Shown here: positions 21,376 through 27,501 of the stretch, piece by piece
Position numbering within the stretch: position 1 is the stretch's first letter
How the letters are laid out: every line of letters starts with the position of its first letter
Source of the DNA: Thermoleophilia bacterium
GTDB taxonomy: Bacteria; Actinomycetota; Thermoleophilia; Gaiellales; Gaiellaceae
Reading direction: 5' to 3'
DNA: 27,501 nt
NCBI GenBank assembly: GCA_013362295.1
Contig: JABFWJ010000329.1
Span: 1-27,501, forward strand
Notes under the pieces: generated by a model
Seen by the model: the letters and a program-made list of their open reading frames with translations, nothing else
Told to the model about the DNA's origin: nothing
Database searches by the model: none
Translations under genes and position numbers: made by a program

Positions 21376-22570
21376 GAAAGGTGTCCGCGGGATCGAGCGC
21401 ACGCCGGATCGCGATGAAGTCGTTTGCCCGCGGGTAGCGGTCGAGCAGCTGCGCGCGCGTCAGGTAGTGCAACTTCCCCCAGTGGACGCGGGCGTCGAAC
21501 TCGCCGAGCAGGCGGTCGACGTCACGCAGGTACGGGTCGTAGTCGATCCCCGGCATACCCGAGACGGAGATGACGACGGTCTCGCGTCCGTAGCTGTGCG
21601 ACAGGAACGCGTCGTCGCGGCCCACCGTCCGCACCTCCATCGGAAAGGTCGACGCTGGCAGCCTCGCGAGCATCAGCTCGCGCATCGCGGCGAGCGCGTT
21701 CCGTCCCTGCTCGTAGGGGACGAAGTACTCCAACTCATGGAAGTTCGGCTCGTACACCATCGGGTAGATCACGTGTGCCGGGCCGACGCGGCGGTGCCGT
21801 TCGGCGGAGTCGGGTGTCGATTCGTCGACCTCGTCGTAGATCTTCACGTGACAGCGATCGGCGAGCGACGCGCCGTCTCCGGCAAGCCCGTAGAGCGCGG
21901 CCGAATCGTCGGAGGGCATCCAGAAGAACGAATAGTGGCGATGCTGTTGCGCCAGCTCGTCGAAGCGTCCCCAGGCTTCGTCCCAGCTCCAGTCGTCGAC
22001 GCGCTCGCGGAGCCGGTAGGCGGTTGCCACTTCGAGCTCGACCTCGGTGATGACGCCGAGCATCCCGAGGGCGGCCTGTGCCGCGTGCAGGCGCCCGGCA
22101 TCGCTCTCGCCGATCTCCGCGACGTCGCCGCCGGCGGTCACGACGCGCACGCGCCGGACCGTGGACGAGAAGCTGCCGAGCCGCAGGCCCGACCCGTGCG
22201 TGGCGGTCGAGATCGCGCCGGCGATCTGCTGGGCGACGATGTCGCCCTGGTTCGCGAGCGCGAGCCCTTCCGCCCAGAGCGGCTCGCCGAACTCGCCGAT
22301 CGTGGTCGCCGGCCCGACCACGACGCGACGACGGCCGCCGTCGATCGAGCGGATGCCGCCGAGGCCGCGCAGGTCGAGCAGCAGGCCGTCGGTGGCGACG
22401 ACCGGCGTGAACGAATGGCCTGCGCCGGCGACACGCACCGTCCAGCGGCGGTCGGCGGCTTCCGCGACGAGCGACGCAACCTCGTCCTCGCTCGCCGGAG
22501 CCGCAAACTGCGCCGGCGCGCAGGACTGGTTGCCGACCCAGTTCGTCCAGGTGCCGGCCAGCGTGGCCAT
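21344..22570 (-). CDS. FAD-linked oxidase of the alditol / aldonolactone oxidase family
   Basis: 408 residues. The N-terminal PCMH-type FAD domain reads WTNWVGNQSCAPAQFAAP, VRVAGAGHSFTPVV, LANQGDIVAQQIAGAISTAT and HGSG. The His in AGAGHSF is where the family attaches FAD covalently. The C-terminal ALO domain has FVPYEQGRNALAAMREL, MEVRTVGRDDAFLSHSYGRE and the end VHWGKLHYL, a usual substrate-site strand. Members oxidise alditols, xylitol or sugar lactones with O2, making H2O2. ATG at 22570 begins four bases after the sensor kinase stop, so it is probably cotranscribed with it. No clear ribosome site is visible. Confidence 0.87.
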   Translation of the reverse strand: MATLAGTWTNWVGNQSCAPAQFAAPASEDEVASLVAEAADRRWTVRVAGAGHSFTPVVATDGLLLDLRGLGGIRSIDGGRRRVVVGPATTIGEFGEPLWAEGLALANQGDIVAQQIAGAISTATHGSGLRLGSFSSTVRRVRVVTAGGDVAEIGESDAGRLHAAQAALGMLGVITEVELEVATAYRLRERVDDWSWDEAWGRFDELAQQHRHYSFFWMPSDDSAALYGLAGDGASLADRCHVKIYDEVDESTPDSAERHRRVGPAHVIYPMVYEPNFHELEYFVPYEQGRNALAAMRELMLARLPASTFPMEVRTVGRDDAFLSHSYGRETVVISVSGMPGIDYDPYLRDVDRLLGEFDARVHWGKLHYLTRAQLLDRYPRANDFIAIRRALDPADTFLNAHLAPLFS

Positions 22571-22574
22571 GCGG

Positions 22575-24242
22575 TCAGGTCTGCGGCAGCAGGAGCTCGA
22601 AGCGCGCTCCTGCCCCGCGCGGGTCGTACACGAGATCGCCGCCGTGCGCGCGAGCGTCCGCCCGCGCGATCGCGAGCCCGAGGCCGCTCCCCGTCGCGCC
22701 GTGGCCGCGCGCGAACCGCTCGAACAGGCGCTGCTCGAGCTCGGCGGGCACGCCGCCGCCCGTGTCCTCGACGGCGATCCGCACATGCCGGTCGCGGTGC
22801 TCGGCCGAGACGGTGATCGGAGGCATCCCGTACCGGACCGCGTTGATGAGCAGGTTCGAGATCACGCGGTCGATCACGACGGGATCGGCGAGGACTGCGA
22901 GATCGGGCGCCACCTCGAGCCGGACCGCCGTCCCCAGCGGGACTGCCTCGCCCGCCAGATCGCCGAGCACGGTGCGCAGCACGAGCGGTCTCGGATCGAC
23001 CCTGATCGCCTCGGCGTCGAGCCGCGAGAGGTCGAGCAGCTCCTCGAGGAGCCGGCGCAGACGTTCGCCCTGCTCGTACCCGCTTTGGAGCAACGAGTCC
23101 CGCACCTCCTTCGTCAGCTCGTCGCCTCGCGAGACGAGCGTGGCGAGGACGCCGTACACGGCCGACGCCGGCGTACGCAGCTCGTGCGACGCGATCGCGA
23201 CGAAGTTCAGCTTCAGCCGGTCGAGCAACAGCATTTCCTCGTGCAGTCGCGCCCGCTCGATCGCGAGCGCGAGGCGTTCGGCCACGAGCTCGAGGAGCTC
23301 GACGTCGCGCGAGTCGAACACGCGGCGCGTCAGGGACCCAACGTGGACGACGCCGATCACCTCGCGACGCACCAGGAGCGGAACACCGACGAGCGACTTG
23401 ATCCCCTTTTCTCGGAGGATCGGGTTGAGAACGTCTGCGCGGTCGACGTCGTCGAGGATCACCGGGCGCCGCTGCGCCGCGACACGGCCCGCGAAGCCCC
23501 GCCCGACCGGGATGCGAACGCTGCGCTCGACCTCCTCCTCGAGCCCGACCGCGGCGCGCGCCACCAGCTCCCGGCCCACCTCGTCGAGCAACAGGACGGC
23601 GCACGTGTCGGCATCCAGCACCGCACGGATGCGCGGGAGCAACACCGCGAGCAGCTCATCGAGCTCGAGATGAGCGAGCGCGGCGTCGGTGACGGCCTGC
23701 ACGCGCTCGAGGCGCCGACGAGCCTCCAGTTCCCCGGCGTAGACACGCGCGTGGTCGATCCCAATCGCGAGGCGGTCACCGGCGTGCTGCAACAGGTCGA
23801 CCTCCTCCGGATCGAACGAACGCTTGGTGAGCGAGCCGACATGGAGCACGCCGATGACCTTTCCCCCCGTGATCAGCGGCACGCCGAGGAGGGACTTGAT
23901 CCCCTTCTCGCGCAGGATCGGGTTGACCACGTCCCCCTGGTCGACCTCGTGGAGGACGACCGGGCGGCGCTGCGAGACGATACGGCCCGCGAACCCGCGC
24001 CCGATCGGGATGCGCACGCCGCGCTCGACCTCCTCCTCGATCCCGATCGCCGCGCGCGCGACCAGGTCACCTTGGGCGTCGTCGAGCAGCAAGACGGCGA
24101 CCGTGTCGACCTCGAGCAGGTCGCGCGTCCGCGCGAGGACGTCGCTCAGGAGGTCCTCGAGATCGAGGTGCGCCAGCGCAGCGTCAGTCAGCTCCTGCAG
24201 ACGTCGAAGATGCTCCGGATTCTGCCCGGGCTCCCCCACCAA
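22575..24242 (-). CDS. sensor histidine kinase with two GAF domains
   Basis: About 555 residues from the TTG at 24242; a GTG one codon on is equally possible. Two GAF domains in tandem (about 20-160 and 175-315) are very similar: TDAALAHLDLEDLL/TDAALAHLELDELL, RIPIGRGFAGRI/RIPVGRGFAGRV and NPILREKGIKSLLGVPL/NPILREKGIKSLVGVPL. A short coiled segment leads to the HisKA box ASHELRTPASAV (His353), then the ATPase N-box SNLLINAVRYG, DTGGGVP and GSGLGLAIA. No membrane segment is visible, so it is cytoplasmic, sensing small molecules or redox. No response regulator lies next to it. A longer frame extends to 24356 but overlaps the divergent gene. Confidence 0.9.
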   Translation of the reverse strand: MVGEPGQNPEHLRRLQELTDAALAHLDLEDLLSDVLARTRDLLEVDTVAVLLLDDAQGDLVARAAIGIEEEVERGVRIPIGRGFAGRIVSQRRPVVLHEVDQGDVVNPILREKGIKSLLGVPLITGGKVIGVLHVGSLTKRSFDPEEVDLLQHAGDRLAIGIDHARVYAGELEARRRLERVQAVTDAALAHLELDELLAVLLPRIRAVLDADTCAVLLLDEVGRELVARAAVGLEEEVERSVRIPVGRGFAGRVAAQRRPVILDDVDRADVLNPILREKGIKSLVGVPLLVRREVIGVVHVGSLTRRVFDSRDVELLELVAERLALAIERARLHEEMLLLDRLKLNFVAIASHELRTPASAVYGVLATLVSRGDELTKEVRDSLLQSGYEQGERLRRLLEELLDLSRLDAEAIRVDPRPLVLRTVLGDLAGEAVPLGTAVRLEVAPDLAVLADPVVIDRVISNLLINAVRYGMPPITVSAEHRDRHVRIAVEDTGGGVPAELEQRLFERFARGHGATGSGLGLAIARADARAHGGDLVYDPRGAGARFELLLPQT

Positions 24243-24299
24243 CCGTGCATTGTGGCGGAAGCACAGGCTTGTGGGGTCCGCCACGTCCAGAATGGCCCG

Positions 24300-24929
24300 A
24301 TGTGCTGCGAGGTCCGCGAGGTGCGTCCGGGGCTCTGGGTCTGGCGGATGGATCATCCGGACTGGCAGCCGGACGCCGGCTGGGAGCCGCCCGTGACCTC
24401 GACGTGTGCCATGTCAGGGGGCGAGATCGCTGTGATCGACCCGATCGCGCCCCCCGAGGCGGCAACCGAGGTGTGGGAGCGCCTGGACGCGAGCCCGCCG
24501 ACGCTCGCCGTCGTCCTGAAGCCGGATCATGTCCGCGACGTCGACGTCTTCGTCCGGCGCTACGGCGCCCGGGCATTCGGCCCATACCTGTTCTGGCGCG
24601 ACAACATCCCGGAGACCGAGCTCGACGGGCTGGAGCCGGGTACGCGGCTGCCGGGCGGGTTCGAGGCGCTGTACGACGGGCGCGGGCGCGCCGAGACGCC
24701 CCTGTGGGTGCCCGAACAACGGGCGCTCGTGTTCGCCGACGCGCTGACCGAGCGAGCCGGCGAGCTGCGGGTCTGGGGAACGCCATGGCACGAGGATCGC
24801 GTGCTGCCGGCGCTCCGCGCACTGCTCGAGCTGCCGTTCGAGCACGTCATCGTCTCGCATGGCGAGCCGGTCCACGATCGCGCGGCGTACGAGCGCGCGC
24901 TCGAGCTGCCGCCGTGGTCTGAACCGTAG
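24300..24929 (+). CDS. MBL-fold protein with altered metal motif
   Basis: 209 residues. The strand pattern (EVREVRPGLWVWRM, TSTCAMSGGEIAVIDPIAPP) and later TLAVVLKPDHVRDVDVFVRR, FADALTERAGELRVWG and LPFEHVIVSHGEPV follow the metallo-beta-lactamase fold. In place of the usual HxHxDH motif it has KPDHVRD, keeping one His and an Asp, so the standard two-zinc site is not complete. Related degenerate forms occur in actinobacteria. The ATG at 24300 is divergent from the sensor kinase (57 bases between starts). A CAGAAT six bases upstream may be its -10. The ORF runs on upstream in frame, but that part is antisense to the kinase. Confidence 0.7.
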   Translation: MCCEVREVRPGLWVWRMDHPDWQPDAGWEPPVTSTCAMSGGEIAVIDPIAPPEAATEVWERLDASPPTLAVVLKPDHVRDVDVFVRRYGARAFGPYLFWRDNIPETELDGLEPGTRLPGGFEALYDGRGRAETPLWVPEQRALVFADALTERAGELRVWGTPWHEDRVLPALRALLELPFEHVIVSHGEPVHDRAAYERALELPPWSEP

Positions 24930-24939
24930 AGACCGTCCG

Positions 24940-25443
24940 TCATCCGAGCCGCAGGGCGTGCTGCTCCGCGAGGGCGGGGATCGTGTCGAAGTCGATCTCG
25001 AGCTCGTACCGAGCGACGACGTCCGCGATCGCCGCCTCGTCGCGATCGGCGGCCGCGAGCAGCGGCGCGAGCTCACGGAAGTAGTTCTCGAATCCGGCGG
25101 GCGAGATCACCTCGAGGAGGCGGGCGGGCTCATCGCCCGCATTCCAGAAGGCGTGCCGGATGCCGCGCGGCTTGACCACGAGCTCGCCCGGCCCCACCTC
25201 GAGCACCTCGTCACCGAGTTGCACCCCGATCCGCCCCTCGAGCACATACGAATACTCGTCCTCGTTTCGGTGCGTGTGGAGCGGTGCACCGAGCGCGCGG
25301 GGCGGAAGTGGATGCTCGACGAGGCTGAATGCCCCGCGCGTCGCGTCCCCGTCGATCATGAAGCGCACGCCGAGAGCAAGCAGGTGGACGAATTCTCCGT
25401 CGCCAGGGCCGAGCACGGCGCCGGTCGCCTTGGTTCCGATCAT
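24940..25443 (-). CDS. cupin-domain protein
   Basis: 167 residues. A single cupin barrel is seen: PLHTHRNEDEYSYVLEGRIG supplies two His and one Glu, and LVVKPRGIRHAFWN supplies the third His, together the standard mono-metal site. A C-terminal helical extension (FENYFRELAPLLAAADRDE) follows. Such proteins are dioxygenases, isomerases or small-molecule binders; the substrate is not evident. ATG at 25443 has AAAGGAG seven bases upstream. It is divergent from a TetR regulator that may control it. Confidence 0.85.
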   Translation of the reverse strand: MIGTKATGAVLGPGDGEFVHLLALGVRFMIDGDATRGAFSLVEHPLPPRALGAPLHTHRNEDEYSYVLEGRIGVQLGDEVLEVGPGELVVKPRGIRHAFWNAGDEPARLLEVISPAGFENYFRELAPLLAAADRDEAAIADVVARYELEIDFDTIPALAEQHALRLG

Positions 25444-25534
25444 GACGAAACTCCTTTCGATCTACATCGTGTGCATCGAATGATGAACGACGAGGTGTGT
25501 TCTGTCAATTTCGCGATACACTGCGTACAGGGAA
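25444..25534. promoter_or_regulatory. cupin-tetR divergent intergenic region
   Basis: 91 bases between two divergent starts. TTCGAT at 25456-25461 and ATCGAA at 25475-25480 make a 6-bp inverted repeat with a 13-base spacer, a possible TetR operator. TACACT at 25517-25522 is a candidate -10 for tetR, giving a leader of about five bases. Confidence 0.35.
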
Positions 25535-26128
25535 ATGACGGGAACGCGGAAGTACGAACTCAAGAAACGTGCCGAGCAGCTCGAGGAGACCCGGCGGCGG
25601 ATCACGGAAGCAACGGTCGAGTTGCATTGCACCGTCGGGCCGGCGTCGACGCAGATCAGCGAGGTCGCCCGCCGGGCGGGCGTCCAGCGCCGGACCGTCT
25701 ACAATCATTTCCCGGACGAGGCATCGCTCTTCGCCGCCTGCTCGACGCATTGGCGCGCGTTGCACCCCGCGCCCGACCCGGGTGACTGGGCCGTGATCGC
25801 CGACCCGCACGAACGGTTGCGACTGGCGCTCGGCGAACTCTACGCGTGGTACCGGGAGACGGAGCCGATGACCGCGAACGTTCTCCGCGACGCCGAGTCG
25901 CTCCCCGCGCTCCGTCGAATCATCGACGCCGGCCTCGGTGCGTACCTCGAACACGTGCGCAGCACGCTCGGCCGCTCGTTCCGGGTTCGAGGACGCCGCC
26001 GCGAGCGCGTCGACGCCGCGCTTCGGGTCGCGGTCGACTTCCACGTCTGGCGAGCCCTCGCGCCGCTCGACGATGCCGCGGCAGCCGACCTGACCGCCGC
26101 GTGGGTCGAGTTGGCAGCCACGCGTTAG
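25535..26128 (+). CDS. TetR-family transcriptional regulator
   Basis: 197 residues. The N-terminal DNA-binding domain (about 20-65) has ASTQISEVARRAGVQRRTVY and NHFPDEASLFAAC, the TetR helix-turn-helix with the usual Tyr-Asn-His-Phe end. The C-terminal ligand part is helical and unspecific (LALGELYAWYRETEPMTANV). Divergent from the cupin gene, the common place for a local repressor's target. ATG at 25535 with AGGGAA just upstream. Confidence 0.85.
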   Translation: MTGTRKYELKKRAEQLEETRRRITEATVELHCTVGPASTQISEVARRAGVQRRTVYNHFPDEASLFAACSTHWRALHPAPDPGDWAVIADPHERLRLALGELYAWYRETEPMTANVLRDAESLPALRRIIDAGLGAYLEHVRSTLGRSFRVRGRRRERVDAALRVAVDFHVWRALAPLDDAAAADLTAAWVELAATR

Positions 26129-26131
26129 GGT
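26126..26131 (+). promoter_or_regulatory. possible -10 box for a leaderless VOC gene
   Basis: TAGGGT overlaps the tetR stop and ends eight bases before the ATG at 26140. The gap is a little longer than in the other cases, so confidence is lower. Confidence 0.3.
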
Positions 26132-26139
26132 CCGCGGCG

Positions 26140-26523
26140 ATGGCCGCGTCGTCGCTCACGCCGATGTTGACCGTCGAGAACGCGGTCGGCGCGATCGACT
26201 TCTACCGTGCCGCGTTCGATGCGATCGAGCGTGAGCGGTTCATCGCGCCGACCGGTCATGTGGTCGCCGAGCTGGCCATCGACGGACTCTCGTTCTTCGT
26301 CGTCGACGAGAACCGGGAGGCGTTCAACGTGAGCCCGGCGTCGCTCGACGGTACGACGGTGCGCATCAACCTCGTCGTCGACGACCCCGACGCCGTGGCG
26401 GCCCGGGCGGTTGCCGCGGGCGCGAGGCAGATCTTTCCGGTCGCCGATCAACCGTATGGAATGCGGCAGGGGCGGATCGCAGATCCCGAGGGGCATCACT
26501 GGCTGATCGGGAAGCCGCTCTGA
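26140..26523 (+). CDS. PhnB/glyoxalase-like VOC protein
   Basis: 127 residues with a VOC fold of the PhnB-like type. LTPMLTVENAVGAIDFYRAA starts the first repeat, with FFVVDENREAF after it. VRINLVVDDPDAVAARAVAA and the ending YGMRQGRIADPEGHHWLIGK are typical of this group. The metal ligands of true glyoxalases are not all evident, so it may bind a ligand rather than catalyse. ATG at 26140, 11 bases after tetR. Confidence 0.8.
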   Translation: MAASSLTPMLTVENAVGAIDFYRAAFDAIERERFIAPTGHVVAELAIDGLSFFVVDENREAFNVSPASLDGTTVRINLVVDDPDAVAARAVAAGARQIFPVADQPYGMRQGRIADPEGHHWLIGKPL

Positions 26524-26542
26524 CTCGGAGCCGCGTCGGGCC

Positions 26543-27501
26543 GTGAGCGGCCTGCCGCACCGCGCTCTCGGAGCGTCGGGCATCCACGTCTCCGCGCTCG
26601 CACTCGGCTCGTGGCGAACGTACGAGCGCATCCCGCGCGAGCAGGGCATCGCCGTCATGCAGGCGGCGCGGGACCGCGGCATCGACTTTCTCGACGACGC
26701 CCGTTACGACGACGAAACAGGAACGGCGCCGATCCGGAGCGGCTACTCGGAGGTCGTGTTCGGCGAGCTCTTCCGCGCTGCGGGCTGGAAGCGCGACGAG
26801 GTCGCGGTCGCGAACAAGCTGTGGTGGGAGTTCTGGCCCGCCGAGACCGCCGCCGAGGAGCTCGATGGATCCCTCAGGCGGATGGGCATCGAGTACGTGG
26901 ATGTCGCCTACTCGTGGGCGAATCCCGAGGGGCCCTCCCTCGAGGAGATCGTCGACTCCGTCGGCGACCTGATCGCAGCGGGAAAGCTGCGCGCCTGGGG
27001 CACCGGCAACTGGGAGCCGGAGCAGCATGCGCTGGCGGCGCGGCTCGCCCGCCGAGCGGGTGTGCCGCCGCCCTGCGCGGCCCAGCTTCCGTACAACCTG
27101 ACGCTCCGCGGGGCCGTGGAAGGGGCGGCCGCCCTCGCGGCGCTCGACGAATCGGGAGCCGCCGTCGTCGCGTCGTTCGTCCTCGCCGGCGGGGTCCTCA
27201 GCGGCAAGTACGTCGACGGCTCGACGCGCGGCCGGATGAGTGAGCAGCTCGACGATCCACGGCTGCGGCCGGCGCTGCAGGCGGCCGCTGCTCTGCACGC
27301 GCTCGCCGTGAAGCTGGCGACGACGCCGGCCGCGCTCGCGATCGCCTTCGCCGCGGCGAATCCGCGCGTGGCGACGGTGCTCTTCGGCGCGACGACGCCG
27401 GAGCAGGTGGACGCCAACGTGGCCGCGGTCGAGCTCCTCGACCGCCTCGCGCCCGCCGACCTGGCAGAGCTACGCGCGATCGGCGCCGAGACCGCTGCTC
27501 A
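26543..27501 (+). CDS. aldo/keto reductase, cut by the window edge
   Basis: 319 complete codons without a stop, so the 3' end is missing, though most of the barrel is present. The start HRALGASGIHVSALALGSWR is standard for AKRs related to potassium-channel beta subunits. The active-site Tyr region is IDFLDDARYDDE, and the Lys is in VANKLWW. GKLRAWGTGNWEPEQ and a late NADPH-binding part (VATVLFGATTPEQVDANV) follow. Where the family has the catalytic His (as in LHxPD) this protein reads VAYSWANPEG, so that His seems to be replaced. GTG at 26543, 19 bases after the VOC gene. Confidence 0.8.
   Translation, partial: MSGLPHRALGASGIHVSALALGSWRTYERIPREQGIAVMQAARDRGIDFLDDARYDDETGTAPIRSGYSEVVFGELFRAAGWKRDEVAVANKLWWEFWPAETAAEELDGSLRRMGIEYVDVAYSWANPEGPSLEEIVDSVGDLIAAGKLRAWGTGNWEPEQHALAARLARRAGVPPPCAAQLPYNLTLRGAVEGAAALAALDESGAAVVASFVLAGGVLSGKYVDGSTRGRMSEQLDDPRLRPALQAAAALHALAVKLATTPAALAIAFAAANPRVATVLFGATTPEQVDANVAAVELLDRLAPADLAELRAIGAETAA

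Noticed and set aside
22047..24300. Very long plus-strand frame (about 960 codons) leading into the MBL gene
   Set aside because: Everything before 24300 is antisense to the flavin oxidase and sensor kinase and shows no domain. Only the 3' part is a real gene.
1..27501. CRISPR arrays, tRNA or rRNA genes, transposases, phage genes
   Set aside because: I found no regularly spaced repeats, no cloverleaf-like or rRNA segments and no recognisable mobile-element proteins.

Overview
The window is very GC-rich, tightly packed bacterial chromosome. Gene order (rpsF-ssb-rpsR-rplI-dnaB-purA), frequent GTG/TTG starts, GTGA-type coupled starts and many leaderless promoters suggest an actinobacterium. Several protein families resemble the Thermoleophilia (Gaiellales/Solirubrobacterales) branch. 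That placement rests on family resemblance only, since no rRNA is present. I saw no tRNA, CRISPR array, transposase or phage gene.

Layout. (1) 1-3141, minus strand: a secreted protein of unknown function, an AidB-type acyl-CoA dehydrogenase, a small Cys-motif protein, and a decayed tandem copy of that protein at the left edge. (2) 3113-4149: a DapA-superfamily aldolase/lyase and a small membrane-anchored protein read in the opposite direction. (3) 4260-9652, plus strand: a replication and ribosome cluster (rpsF, ssb, rpsR, rplI, dnaB), with DnaA-box-like sites in front of dnaB. It is followed by two coupled small Cys/His proteins, purA and a short membrane protein. (4) 9702-11340, minus strand: a 111-aa unknown protein, fdhD and mobA, which belong to formate dehydrogenase and molybdenum cofactor maturation. 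(5) 11396-17237, plus strand: purD-purE-M20 hydrolase, then purB-purC-purS-purQ, with most junctions overlapping. With purA this covers much of IMP/AMP synthesis, but purL, purF, purM and purK are not in the window. (6) 17234-27501: an accessory mosaic containing a secreted glycoside hydrolase, GST, two VOC proteins, a P-loop kinase, an isoprenylcysteine-methyltransferase-like membrane protein, a two-GAF sensor kinase with a flavin oxidase, an MBL-fold protein, a cupin divergent from a TetR regulator, and an aldo/keto reductase cut by the window edge.

Three patterns cut across single genes. First, at least ten genes have a TAnnnT-like -10 box 6-8 bases before the start codon, the architecture of leaderless transcription. 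Second, three intact genes (aidB, the 116-aa Cys-motif protein and the P-loop kinase) have no ATG, GTG or TTG where their N-terminus must lie. The kinase probably starts at CTG, inside a CTGA overlap with the gene before it. Third, the same C-x-C-x4-C motif occurs in the 116-aa protein and at the C-terminus of the kinase, and in damaged form in the pseudogene. This suggests a small mobile metal-binding-type module.
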